DNA of 35,130 bases from Anthropogastromicrobium sp050944455 (GCA_050944455.1 JBMNRC010000028.1:1-35130); one strand, 5' to 3'. Shown: positions 1 to 8,059, counted from the first letter of the stretch. Program-made: numbers and translations. Notes: generated by a model from the sequence alone, not told the origin.

Positions 1-1
1 A

Positions 2-126
2 CGCCATATGGGCCCAAGGAGGGAGACGTCAGATCCATGCCATTCCATTCTAACAGCTTTAGCAATGAAGGATGTAGATCCCAACTGGCTGTTGGGTTCT
101 CTATACCCTGACTTTATTGTAGGAGG
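2..126 (+). repeat. Left arm of 125-bp terminal inverted repeat
   Basis: Bases 2-126 are identical to the reverse complement of 35006-35130. By hand count the arm is about 49% GC, lower than the coding DNA beside it. NdeI (5-10), ApaI (10-15) and AatII (25-30) recognition sites lie close together at its outer end. The arm is open in the frame of the following surface-protein ORF, which hides the junction. It could be the end of a dispersed repeat where assembly stopped, a library or cloning sequence, or a natural element; the sequence alone does not decide. Confidence 0.9.
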
Positions 127-2041
127 GGAGGACGGCTGTGCCGTTTCGGACGCTCTGCCGGCCGGACATTACTGGGTCAGGGAGCTGACAGCGCCGGAAG
201 GATATGTCGTCAGCACGAAAATCTACGGGGGGAAGGATGGCCTGAAAATCGGCGCGGCGGTCGAAAGCGTCACGGTGACCGCGGATGAGAATGTGAAGCC
301 GAAGCCCAGGTACGTCTACATATACAAACAAAGTTGCGGCAGCGGCGCCGCCGTGACAGGCGCCGTGCTCGTCCTGAGCAATGCCGCGGGAGATCAGGTT
401 GACACCTGGACGACCGCGGAAGAACCGCACCGGCTGAAGAATCTGCCGGATGGAGTTTATACCCTGACAGAAACCAAAACGCCGGCAGAACAGGGTTATG
501 TGATGGCAGCTCCGGTAACGTTTACCATAAGGGACGGTCTGGTGGACGGTACCGGAGAGAATGTAGTCATGGAGGATGACTACACGAAACTGGACATCTC
601 GAAGACGGACATCGCGACCGGGGAGGAACTGCCGGGGGCCCATCTGGTGCTGAAGGACGCGGACGGAAACGTAGTGGATGATTTCGTCTCGACGGACCAG
701 CCGCACAGAATCGAACAGATCGCGCCCGGCCGCTATACGCTGACCGAGATGTCTGCCCCGGAAGGCTATGTCATTTCCGAGACAGCTGCTTTTGAGGTGA
801 AGAGCACGGGAGAAGTCCAGAAGGTAACGATGAAGGACGACTACACGAAGCTGGAGATTTCAAAGACGGACATCGCGACCGGGGAGGAACTGCCGGGAGC
901 GCATCTGGTGCTGAAGGACGCGGACGGGAACGTAGTGGATGATTTCGTCTCGACGGACCAGCCGCACCGGATCGAACGGATCGCGCCAGGCCGCTATACG
1001 CTGACCGAGACGTCTGCCCCGGAGGGCTATGTCATCACCGAAGCTGTGAAATTTGAGGTCGGGCAGATCGCTGATGTGCAGAAAGTGGAGATGAAAGACG
1101 ACTACACGAAACTGGACATCTCGAAGACGGACATCACGACGGGAGAGGAACTGCCGGGAGCGCATCTTACGATTCTGGATCAGGACGGGAATACTGTGGA
1201 GGAGTTCGTCTCCGGCAGCGAGCCGCACAGAATCGAGCGGATCGCGCCGGGCAGCTATACCCTGATTGAGACCTCGGCTCCGGACGGGTACGTTATCACC
1301 GAAGCCGTGAAATTCGACGTCGAACAGATCGCGGATGTGCAAAAAGTAGAGATGAAGGACGATTACACGAAGCTGGACATCTCGAAGACGGACATCACGA
1401 CCGGGGAGGAACTGCCCGGAGCGCATCTGGTGCTGAAGGACGCGGACGGGAACGTAGTGGATGATTTCATCTCGACGGACCAGCCGCACCGGATCGAACG
1501 GATCGCCCCCGGAACTTATACGCTGACCGAGACGTCGGCCCCGGAAGGCTATATCATTGCGGAAACCGTTACTTTCGACGTCGAGCAGATCGCTGATGTG
1601 CAGAAAGTGGAGATGAAGGACGACTACACGAAGCTGGACATCTCGAAGACGGACATCACGACGGGAGAGGAACTGCCGGGAGCGCATCTGGTGCTGAAGG
1701 ACGCGGACGGAAACGTGGTGGATGATTTCATCTCGACAGACCAGCCGTACCGGATCGAGCGGATCGCGCCGGGCAGTTATACGCTGACCGAGACGGCGGC
1801 GCCGTCCGGATACCTTGAGTCCGCTTCTGTGGATTTCACGGTCACGGCGACCGGGGAAATCCAGAAAGTCAGCATGAAAGACGCGCCGGTTCCGGAAACT
1901 CCGTCTCCGCAAAACCAGGTGAAGGTTCTGGGAATTACGGACAGTTCGCCGGTGATCGGGGCGGCGCTGATCGGAGGCGGGATATTGCTTCTGGCTGCGC
2001 TGGTTTTTGCCGTCAGAAAATTTTTTGACCGGAATAAGTGA
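8..2041 (+). CDS. Cna_B/SpaA-type repeat surface protein, 5'-truncated
   Basis: The ORF encodes the C-terminal part of a cell-surface adhesin or pilin-like protein. The first 40 or so residues come from the terminal inverted repeat, so the real gene sequence probably begins near base 128 and the signal peptide and N-terminus are missing. A partial Cna_B module is followed by one divergent module (about residues 101-189) and five near-identical 87-residue modules (190-624). Each carries the T-G-E-x-L-P-G-A-H start and the Y-T-L-x-E-x-x-A-P-x-G-Y end typical of Cna_B folds. A hydrophobic segment (about 648-670) and a basic tail (RKFFDRNK) anchor it in the membrane. I see no LPxTG-like sortase motif before that segment, which is unusual for the family. 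The ligand cannot be predicted. A terminator follows directly. Confidence 0.85.
   Translation: MGPRRETSDPCHSILTALAMKDVDPNWLLGSLYPDFIVGGEDGCAVSDALPAGHYWVRELTAPEGYVVSTKIYGGKDGLKIGAAVESVTVTADENVKPKPRYVYIYKQSCGSGAAVTGAVLVLSNAAGDQVDTWTTAEEPHRLKNLPDGVYTLTETKTPAEQGYVMAAPVTFTIRDGLVDGTGENVVMEDDYTKLDISKTDIATGEELPGAHLVLKDADGNVVDDFVSTDQPHRIEQIAPGRYTLTEMSAPEGYVISETAAFEVKSTGEVQKVTMKDDYTKLEISKTDIATGEELPGAHLVLKDADGNVVDDFVSTDQPHRIERIAPGRYTLTETSAPEGYVITEAVKFEVGQIADVQKVEMKDDYTKLDISKTDITTGEELPGAHLTILDQDGNTVEEFVSGSEPHRIERIAPGSYTLIETSAPDGYVITEAVKFDVEQIADVQKVEMKDDYTKLDISKTDITTGEELPGAHLVLKDADGNVVDDFISTDQPHRIERIAPGTYTLTETSAPEGYIIAETVTFDVEQIADVQKVEMKDDYTKLDISKTDITTGEELPGAHLVLKDADGNVVDDFISTDQPYRIERIAPGSYTLTETAAPSGYLESASVDFTVTATGEIQKVSMKDAPVPETPSPQNQVKVLGITDSSPVIGAALIGGGILLLAALVFAVRKFFDRNK
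575..1879 (+). repeat. Five tandem 261-bp coding repeats (Cna_B modules)
   Basis: Units begin at 575, 836, 1097, 1358 and 1619, each exactly 261 bp with no length variation, starting at the DDYTKL motif. Units 1, 2, 4 and 5 share nearly the same central segment (H-L-V-L-K-D-A-D-G-N-V-V-D-D-F). Unit 3 differs there (H-L-T-I-L-D-Q-D-G-N-T-V-E-E-F) but matches its neighbours at its ends. This mosaic pattern suggests duplication followed by recombination between units, so copy number may vary between strains and may be miscounted by short-read assembly. Confidence 0.95.
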
Positions 2042-2047
2042 TTGTGT

Positions 2048-2092
2048 GGGATCGCCGCGTTTTCCGCGGCGGTCCCTGTTTCTAACTTTTTT
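2048..2092 (+). terminator. Rho-independent terminator after the surface protein
   Basis: A 12-bp GC-rich stem (2048-2059 with 2065-2076, one G:T pair) is followed by a T-rich tract ending in a run of six T near 2087-2092. It begins seven bases after the stop codon and separates the surface-protein gene from the arabinose genes. Confidence 0.85.
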
Positions 2093-2101
2093 GCCAACTG
2101 C

Positions 2102-2130
2102 TTGCGAATTCGGATGCCGCACTTTATAAT
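2102..2130 (+). promoter_or_regulatory. Sigma-A-type promoter for abfA
   Basis: TTGCGA (2102-2107) and a perfect TATAAT (2125-2130) are separated by 17 bp. The predicted transcript starts near 2137, which places the in-frame ATG at 2131 at or before the transcript start and supports the downstream GTG at 2182 as the real start. Confidence 0.75.
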
Positions 2131-2181
2131 ATGCTCATGATTCCCGGAACAGTCCGGAAGAGTAAACGAAAGGAGACTATT

Positions 2182-3687
2182 GTGGCAAAACTGTTCATTA
2201 ACGCGGCGGTGAAAAAAGGGCATATCAACCCTGAACTTCAGGGCCATTTTTCCGAGCATCTCGGAAGAGGAATCTACGGCGGAATCTATGTAGGCGAGAA
2301 TTCCCCGATCAAAAACGTCAATGGAATGCGGTGTGATGTGGTGGACGCCCTGAAAGAAATTCATGTGCCGGCCCTCCGCTGGCCGGGCGGCTGCTTTGCC
2401 GATGAATATCACTGGATGGATGGCATCGGCCCGAAGGAAAACCGCAAAAAGATGGTCAACACGCACTGGGGCGGGGTTACCGAGGACAACAGCTTTGGAA
2501 CACATGAATATATGGAACTCTGCCGCCAGCTCGGCTGCAAGACTTACGTGAACGGAAACGTCGGCAGCGGAACGGTGCAGGAGATGAGCGAGTGGGTCGA
2601 GTACATGACCTTTGACGGGGTGTCCCCGATGGCGGATCTCCGCGCGGCGAACGGCCACAAAGAGCCCTGGACGGTCAATTACTTCGGCGTCGGCAATGAA
2701 AACTGGGGCTGCGGCGGAAACATGCTTCCGGAGCAGTACGGCATGATGTACCGCCGTTACCAGACCTATGTGCGCAATTATCATCCGGATCATCCGATCC
2801 TGAAGATCGCCTGCGGATCCAACGCGGGTGATTTCGAGTGGACGCGCAAGGTGATGGAGACCTGCTTCCGCCGCACAAACCCTGACGCCCACGGGATGAT
2901 GGACGGCCTTTCCCTTCATTATTACACTGTACCGCGCGGCTGGGACGGTAAGGGAAGCGCGGTGAACTTCGACGCGGACGAATGGTACGCCACGATGGGA
3001 AAGACCTGGTATATGGAAGAACTGGTCAGCCGCCACAGCGCGATCATGGACGAATTCGACCCCGACAAAAAGGTCGGCCTGATCGTAGATGAATGGGGAG
3101 ACTGGTTCGATGTGGAACCGGGGACCAACCCGGGCTTCCTGTATCAGCAGAATACCATCCGGGACGCGCTGGTCGCCGGCATCAATCTCAATATCTTCAA
3201 TAACCACTGCGACCGCGTAAAGATGGCCAACATCGCGCAGATGGTCAATGTCCTGCAGTCCGTGATCCTGACGGACGGCGAGCGGATGGTGAAGACGCCC
3301 ACCTGGTATGCTTTCTATATGTATCAGAAGCATCAGGACGCCGACCTGCTGGAGTCGGATCTGGATACGGAGATGATCGGAAACACGGAGAAGCCGGTTC
3401 CGAATATGACAAAATCTGTCTCCCTGACGAAGGACGGCAGGGTGCTGATCACCATGACCAATGAGTCCCTGACCGAAGACTACCCGGTTGAGGCGGTTCT
3501 CACCGGCGGAAAGGCCGTGAAGGCTTCCGGAACCATCCTGACGGGAAAAATGAACGCGCACAATACCTTTGATGATCCGGATGCCGTGAAATGCGTGCCG
3601 TTTAACGCGGTTACCCTGACGGACAGCGGAATGAAATTCACCATCCCGCACTGCAGCGTTCTGGAGATTGAAGTGGAACTGGCGTAA
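2182..3687 (+). CDS. abfA: Alpha-L-arabinofuranosidase, GH51 family
   Basis: The enzyme removes terminal alpha-L-arabinofuranosyl residues from arabinan or arabinoxylan fragments. It is probably cytoplasmic, because no signal peptide is seen. The 501-residue length fits GH51. The acid/base glutamate is expected at E173 in the G-N-E-N-W motif, and the nucleophile at E304 in V-D-E-W-G-D. The (beta/alpha)8 barrel is followed by a beta-rich C-terminal domain from about residue 390. I chose GTG at 2182 because AAAGGAGA lies at 2169-2176; the in-frame ATG at 2131 sits directly on the -10 box. Eighty-one bases separate it from araD downstream, so the two are probably co-transcribed. The family is confident; the preferred polymer is not determined. 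Confidence 0.95.
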   Translation: MAKLFINAAVKKGHINPELQGHFSEHLGRGIYGGIYVGENSPIKNVNGMRCDVVDALKEIHVPALRWPGGCFADEYHWMDGIGPKENRKKMVNTHWGGVTEDNSFGTHEYMELCRQLGCKTYVNGNVGSGTVQEMSEWVEYMTFDGVSPMADLRAANGHKEPWTVNYFGVGNENWGCGGNMLPEQYGMMYRRYQTYVRNYHPDHPILKIACGSNAGDFEWTRKVMETCFRRTNPDAHGMMDGLSLHYYTVPRGWDGKGSAVNFDADEWYATMGKTWYMEELVSRHSAIMDEFDPDKKVGLIVDEWGDWFDVEPGTNPGFLYQQNTIRDALVAGINLNIFNNHCDRVKMANIAQMVNVLQSVILTDGERMVKTPTWYAFYMYQKHQDADLLESDLDTEMIGNTEKPVPNMTKSVSLTKDGRVLITMTNESLTEDYPVEAVLTGGKAVKASGTILTGKMNAHNTFDDPDAVKCVPFNAVTLTDSGMKFTIPHCSVLEIEVELA

Positions 3688-3701
3688 TCAGCCGGAAACG
3701 G

Positions 3702-3727
3702 CCGGATCCGGGGCTGACCGGATCCGG
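3702..3727 (+). other. Stem-loop between abfA and araD
   Basis: The palindrome CCGGATCCGG occurs twice (3702-3711 and 3718-3727) around a 6-base loop, giving a 10-bp perfect stem. A competing outer pairing joins GGCCGGAT (3700-3707) to ATCCGGCC (3730-3737). No T tract follows, so it is unlikely to be a terminator. It may stabilise or process the abfA-araD mRNA. Confidence 0.5.
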
Positions 3728-3768
3728 AAATCCGGCCGGGCGGAACTCATGCCGGAGAGGGAGAAGAA

Positions 3769-4476
3769 ATGTTAGAGCAGCTGAAAAAAGATGTTTATGA
3801 AGCGAACATGGACCTCGTGGCCAAGGGACTGGTCATCTATACCTGGGGCAATGTGAGCGGGATCGACCGCGAAAGCGGCCTCGTCGTCATCAAGCCCAGC
3901 GGCGTGGATTACAGCACCATGAAACCGGACGACATGGTTGTCGTGGACCTGGATGGAAAAACCGTCGAAGGCCATTATAAACCGTCCTCCGACACCCCCA
4001 CGCATGTCTATCTCTATAAGAGTTTTCCTGAGATCGGAGGAGTTGTCCACACCCACTCCACCTGGGCGGTCACTTTCGCCCAGGCCGGCCTGGACATTCC
4101 GGCGTTCGGAACCACCCACGCGGATTATTTCTACGGCGACATTCCCTGCACGCGCGACCTGACAAAGGAAGAGATTGAGGAAGCCTATGAACTCAACACC
4201 GGAAAAGTGATCGCCGAGACGTTCCGGGAGAAGGATCCGATGGCAATCCCGGGCGTCCTGGTGAAGAATCACGGGCCGTTCGCCTGGGGAAGAACGCCCG
4301 CGGGTGCGGTGTACAACGCTGTTGTCCTGGACAAAGTAGCCGAGATGGCGTACAAGACGATGACGCTCAATCCGCGCACGCCGAGGGTGCACCAGTATCT
4401 GCTGGACAAGCATTATTACAGAAAGCACGGAGCCAACGCCTATTACGGGCAGGGCAGGGACGCCGAGAATCACTGA
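3769..4476 (+). CDS. araD: L-ribulose-5-phosphate 4-epimerase
   Basis: This class II aldolase-family enzyme interconverts L-ribulose 5-phosphate and D-xylulose 5-phosphate, the last step from L-arabinose into the pentose phosphate pathway. The 235-residue length is typical. Expected zinc ligands are H94 and H96 (V-V-H-T-H-S) and H168 (K-N-H-G-P-F); D75 lies in the S-S-D-T-P-T-H motif. A GAGAGGGAGAAG ribosome site precedes the ATG. It follows the GH51 gene with a stem-loop in the gap and is closed by a strong terminator. L-arabinose isomerase and ribulokinase are absent from the window and must be elsewhere. Fuculose-phosphate aldolase relatives share the fold, but length and motifs favour AraD. 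Confidence 0.95.
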   Translation: MLEQLKKDVYEANMDLVAKGLVIYTWGNVSGIDRESGLVVIKPSGVDYSTMKPDDMVVVDLDGKTVEGHYKPSSDTPTHVYLYKSFPEIGGVVHTHSTWAVTFAQAGLDIPAFGTTHADYFYGDIPCTRDLTKEEIEEAYELNTGKVIAETFREKDPMAIPGVLVKNHGPFAWGRTPAGAVYNAVVLDKVAEMAYKTMTLNPRTPRVHQYLLDKHYYRKHGANAYYGQGRDAENH

Positions 4477-4498
4477 GGCGTCCGGCAGGAGACTCTGC

Positions 4499-4527
4499 GG
4501 ACCGCGGCGCGATGCCGCGGTCCTTTT
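4499..4527 (+). terminator. Rho-independent terminator after araD
   Basis: A perfect 10-bp stem (4499-4508 with 4514-4523) with a 5-base loop is followed by TTTT. It closes the abfA-araD unit 22 bases after the stop codon. Confidence 0.85.
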
Positions 4528-4571
4528 GCCCGGAAAAATCCGGCCTGAACAGCCGGTCTGGCCTGCCTATC

Positions 4572-4609
4572 TTGCTGCGGAGCGGGATTATGCGGTATCT
4601 TCCGCAGCA
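4572..4609 (+). promoter_or_regulatory. Possible promoter overlapped by an inverted repeat
   Basis: TTGCTG (4572-4577) and TATCTT (4596-4601) with an 18-bp gap form a plausible but weak promoter. A perfect 9-bp inverted repeat, TGCTGCGGA (4573-4581) and TCCGCAGCA (4601-4609), overlaps both boxes. It could be an operator for a dimeric repressor or, if transcription starts further upstream, a leader hairpin near the ribosome site of the next gene. Confidence 0.4.
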
Positions 4610-4632
4610 GAGCAGTGCCGGCAGGAGGAAGA

Positions 4633-7161
4633 ATGTCTGAAAACAGCCGTTCGAACTGGAAACGGAAGATCCGCCTGAGCCGCGAGAGATCGCCGTATCT
4701 CTGGTGGCTGATCGATTCCGCGGTGACGGAGCTGATTCTGGAGACGCTCAGCCGCAAATCCATACTGGACGCTTTTCTTTTCATGGTTGACAAGCCGGTG
4801 TATTCCGCGATCAACTATGTAATGATCCTGTTTCTCTATTCACTGCCGTTCCTCTTCAAAAGAGAAAATTTCTTCCGCACGCTGGTCACGGTATTCCTGA
4901 TGATCATCGGCGTGACGGACTTCATTCTGCTGTTCATCCGGGTGACGCCGTTCACCGCCCATGATCTGCTGCAGATCAACTCGGCGATACGGATTCTCCG
5001 CCACTATATATCCTGGTTCGCGATTGTCTTTGCGGTGCTTCTTGCGGCCGCCGGGATCGCGGCGCTGATCATCTGGTTCCGCAAAGCACCGAAAAGACGG
5101 CACAGGCGTCCGCTGAAGGAATCTCTCCCGCGGGTGCTGATCACGGGAACGGTTTCGCTGCTGTTTCTGGTGACGCCGGTGAAGAACGCTATCCTTCCCA
5201 ACCATTTCAGCAACATTGCCGACGCGTACCAGCATTACGGGCTGATCTACTGTTTCGCGACGTCCGCGCTGAGCACGGGAATCAAAAAGCCGGCGGATTA
5301 CAGCGACGAACAGGTCGCGGAGATTGTTGAGTCGGAAGCGGAAACCGAGGCGATGGAGACCGTCGTCGACGAGGGGGAATTCCCCGAGGTGAGCGGTTTT
5401 GCCGCGGAGCCGACCGAGACGGTGACCGACGAGTCGGGGGAAACGCTTTACGGCTACCAGGAAGGAGCAGCCAACGTCGTTTTTGTCCAGCTGGAATCCT
5501 TCTTCGATGTAACCAGGCTCTCCGACGTCACGGTTTCCGAGGATCCGATTCCCGAATTCCATAAACTGGCGCAGGAATATTCCACCGGATATCTGAGCGT
5601 TCCGGGCGTCGGCGCCGGGACGGCAAATACCGAATTCGAGGTGATGACCGGCCTGGACCTCGATTTCTTCGGGCCCGGCGAGTATCCGTACCAGACGGTT
5701 CTCCAGAACAAGACCTGCGAAAGCCTGGCGTATGTGTTCTCGGATCTGGGCTATACCTCCCAGGCGATCCACAACAACTCGGCGCTGTTCTACGACCGTT
5801 TCGATGTGTTCTCGCAGCTCGGATACGACACTTTTACCAGCATTGAATACATGAACAATATCACCTGGACGGAGACCGGATGGGCGGAGGACTCGGTGCT
5901 GATTCCCTATATTGTCGGAGCGCTGCGCTCCACCGCGTCCAAAGACTATATTTACGCCATTTCCGTGCAGGGACATGGATCCTATCCCACGGAACAGGTG
6001 ATTGATGACCCGGCCATCGAGGTGTCCGTGACCAATGACGACGGAACGGAAGACACCGACAGAACCAGCCAGTTCACTTATTACGTGAACCAGATCGCGG
6101 AGATGGACCAGTTTATCCGCGACCTGATCGGAACACTGAGCGCGTATCCGGAACCGACAGTATGCGTGTTTTACGGCGATCATCTCCCGGCTCTGGGGAT
6201 CGAGAAGGAAGATATCGAGGGCGGAGGAAACATGTTCCAGACGCAGTATGTGATCTGGGACAACTTCGGCCTGGAACGGGAACTGAGAGATGTGGAGTCC
6301 TACCAGCTCGGTGCCCTGGTTCTGCAGAAAGTGGGAATTTCGAAAGGCGTCCTGTTCCGTTATCACCAGAATTACCTGAACAATACTGAAGCGGTCAGCC
6401 TGCTGGCGGACGATGGGGAATCGGAGGCAGAAAGTTCCGCGGAATCTGCGGAGGCGGATGAGCCATCAGAACCGGAAGAAACCGCTGACCTGTCATCCGG
6501 AGCGGATGAAACGGGGCAGGCAGAAGAAACGCCGGCGGATGAGGAAACCGCGGAATCTGCGGAGGCGGACGAAACAGCGGAAGCAGCGGAAACGTTTGCG
6601 GCAGAGGAAATTGCGGAAGCGGATCAGACGTCGGAACCGGAAAGCTCCGCAGAACTTTCCGGCACAGAGGAAGCCTCTGAAACCGGGGAACTTACCGGTT
6701 CCGATGAAGCCGGCGAAACGGAAACGGCAGACGAAGCGGAGACTTCTTCCGGTACCGACGATTCGGGGGACAGCGAGCTGTCTGAGGAAGAAAACGCTTA
6801 TCTGAACGGCATTGCCATGCTCGGCTACGACATGCTGTACGGCGACCAGAGCGTATACGAGAACGGCCCGTACGAGCCGACGGATCTGAAGATGGGAATC
6901 GACACGATCGAAATCACCGATGTGTCTTTCGATCAGGTAAGCCGCACCCTGACCGTCAGCGGGACTAATTTTACGGCATACTCGATCATCGTCATCAACG
7001 GCAGACAGTACACGCCGGATACCTGGACGGAAACGTCGCTCACGCTGTCCGGCGTCAAAACCACCGGGAGCGCGGAGGTCTGCGTGGCCCAGCTCGACGA
7101 CTACGGAAAGGCGATCCTCAGCACGACAGACACGGTGACGGTTCAGCTGGCGGAGGAGTGA
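4633..7161 (+). CDS. LTA synthase-family phosphoglycerol transferase with acidic insert
   Basis: This membrane enzyme has an extracytoplasmic sulfatase-fold domain that would transfer glycerol phosphate from phosphatidylglycerol to a polymer or glycan. About five membrane segments lie in residues 25-185. Catalytic residues match the family: metal ligand E288 (Q-L-E-S-F-F-D), nucleophile T330 (G-T-A-N-T-E-F-E), H448 (Q-G-H-G-S) and D516-H517 (Y-G-D-H-L-P). After the catalytic core, residues of about 594-720 are almost all E, A, S, T, D and G. Then comes a short conserved stretch (Y-L-N-G-I-A-M-L-G-Y-D-M-L-Y-G) and a beta-rich, IPT/TIG-like tail (about 757-842). I chose the ATG at 4633, directly after GGAGGAAG, over the in-frame GTG at 4615. 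The family is confident; whether it makes true lipoteichoic acid is not. Confidence 0.88.
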   Translation: MSENSRSNWKRKIRLSRERSPYLWWLIDSAVTELILETLSRKSILDAFLFMVDKPVYSAINYVMILFLYSLPFLFKRENFFRTLVTVFLMIIGVTDFILLFIRVTPFTAHDLLQINSAIRILRHYISWFAIVFAVLLAAAGIAALIIWFRKAPKRRHRRPLKESLPRVLITGTVSLLFLVTPVKNAILPNHFSNIADAYQHYGLIYCFATSALSTGIKKPADYSDEQVAEIVESEAETEAMETVVDEGEFPEVSGFAAEPTETVTDESGETLYGYQEGAANVVFVQLESFFDVTRLSDVTVSEDPIPEFHKLAQEYSTGYLSVPGVGAGTANTEFEVMTGLDLDFFGPGEYPYQTVLQNKTCESLAYVFSDLGYTSQAIHNNSALFYDRFDVFSQLGYDTFTSIEYMNNITWTETGWAEDSVLIPYIVGALRSTASKDYIYAISVQGHGSYPTEQVIDDPAIEVSVTNDDGTEDTDRTSQFTYYVNQIAEMDQFIRDLIGTLSAYPEPTVCVFYGDHLPALGIEKEDIEGGGNMFQTQYVIWDNFGLERELRDVESYQLGALVLQKVGISKGVLFRYHQNYLNNTEAVSLLADDGESEAESSAESAEADEPSEPEETADLSSGADETGQAEETPADEETAESAEADETAEAAETFAAEEIAEADQTSEPESSAELSGTEEASETGELTGSDEAGETETADEAETSSGTDDSGDSELSEEENAYLNGIAMLGYDMLYGDQSVYENGPYEPTDLKMGIDTIEITDVSFDQVSRTLTVSGTNFTAYSIIVINGRQYTPDTWTETSLTLSGVKTTGSAEVCVAQLDDYGKAILSTTDTVTVQLAEE

Positions 7162-7267
7162 ATCAGTGAATCCCGCGGACTTCCTCAGCAGATCCGGCCG
7201 GGCAATGAGAAAAGCCGGGCCTGAACCGGCAGTATGCTGCGGATGACAGACAGAAAATCAGAAAGAT

Positions 7268-7301
7268 GCGGCGGAGCCCGGAGAGGGTTCCGCCGCTTTT
7301 T
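7268..7301 (+). terminator. Rho-independent terminator after the LTA synthase gene
   Basis: An 11-bp stem (7268-7278 with 7286-7296, one G:T pair) and a 7-base loop are followed by five T. It lies about 105 bases after the stop codon. Confidence 0.8.
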
Positions 7302-7305
7302 GAGG

Positions 7306-7387
7306 CCGGGAACCGCGCGTGCCCGGAGAATCGCCGTTCAGCGCACCAGTGGAGGAGAATATACGACCGGGAACCGCGCGTGCCCGG
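7306..7387. repeat. Pair of 21-bp direct repeats in the gap before the V-ATPase operon
   Basis: The 21-bp sequence from 7306-7326 (CCGGG, AACCGCGCGTG, CCCGG) recurs exactly at 7367-7387, 61 bp on. Its ends are complementary (CCGGG/CCCGG), so each copy can form a small hairpin. The rest of the 552-bp gap (7162-7713) holds the terminator before it and a promoter near its end. Short open frames there have no recognisable product. Confidence 0.7.
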
Positions 7388-7566
7388 CGAATCATCCCGG
7401 CATCCCGCGGCGGATATCAGCGCGGAAGTCATCCTGCCGCCTGATAATCCGCATCATGGGATCATGAATTCTGACGCCTGAATCCGGGTAGTGCCGATTG
7501 GATCATTCCGCTGTCCGCGGCCGACCATATGCGGCCGTCAGATTATAGAAACTTTATAAAAAATTT

Positions 7567-7595
7567 TTGTGTTTCATACAGTGATGTGATAAAAT
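7567..7595 (+). promoter_or_regulatory. Promoter for the V-ATPase operon
   Basis: TTGTGT (7567-7572) and TAAAAT (7590-7595) are 17 bp apart, preceded by an A/T-rich stretch (7545-7568) resembling an UP element. The predicted leader to the GTG start at 7714 is about 110 nt. Confidence 0.6.
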
Positions 7596-7713
7596 GGGCG
7601 CGTATGAGTGTCAGAACAGCAGTGACGTGTGCCGCAGTTTTCATATTGTTCACCGCGGTTCGCTCTATACGATCCTCACAGGCAATCTGCTGGCGAAGAG
7701 AGGTGATGAGAAC

Positions 7714-8031
7714 GTGATTGAAGAAACCATCAAAGCGGTAACTGATGCTGAAGCGCAGGCCGATCAGATCCAGGCCGACGCCCGGTCGAAAGCGTCCGTG
7801 ATTACGGACGACGCTGAAAAAAAGGCGGCGCAGATCCGCGAAGAGACAAAAGCGAAAGTAAAGGCGGCCGTCGAAAAGTCCGAGCGGGAGGCACAGGAAG
7901 CCGGAAAAGCCGCCCTTGCTGAAGTCAGCCGGACATCGGCCATTGAAGTAGAAAAGATGAAAGCCGAGGCCGGCAAACACATTCCCGAGGCAGTCGACCG
8001 CGTGATTGACTGCATCCTCGGCGGGCAGTGA
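7714..8031 (+). CDS. ntpF: V-type ATPase peripheral-stalk subunit (NtpF/subunit H type)
   Basis: This is a 105-residue, highly charged, alanine- and lysine-rich coiled coil with heptad character through most of its length and no membrane segment. It fits the small peripheral-stalk subunit that pairs with subunit E to hold the catalytic head against the membrane part. Being first in the operon, directly before subunit I, matches the ntpFIKECGABD order of Enterococcus hirae. I chose GTG at 7714 because GAGAGGTGATG lies just upstream. The longer in-frame ORF from 7594 would start one base before the end of the -10 box and adds residues unlike the family. Sequence alone is weak evidence for this short coiled coil; context carries the call. 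Confidence 0.8.
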   Translation: MIEETIKAVTDAEAQADQIQADARSKASVITDDAEKKAAQIREETKAKVKAAVEKSEREAQEAGKAALAEVSRTSAIEVEKMKAEAGKHIPEAVDRVIDCILGGQ

Positions 8032-8059
8032 CGGCGATATCAGAAAGGCGGTGATGTGA

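Noticed and set aside
575..1879. CRISPR-like array
   Set aside because: The repeats are 261 bp, contiguous and in frame within a protein of Cna_B type; there are no spacers or cas genes.
1777..3651. 624-codon minus-strand frame over abfA and the end of the surface protein
   Set aside because: It crosses a terminator and promoter, has no ribosome site or domain likeness, and opposes a clear GH51 gene.
4840..6366. 508-codon minus-strand frame over the LTA synthase gene
   Set aside because: No ribosome site or domain; the plus-strand protein has all catalytic motifs.
7234..7717. Several 60- to 77-codon frames before the V-ATPase operon
   Set aside because: They overlap a terminator, direct repeats and a promoter and have arginine/proline-rich compositions typical of GC-rich noncoding frames.
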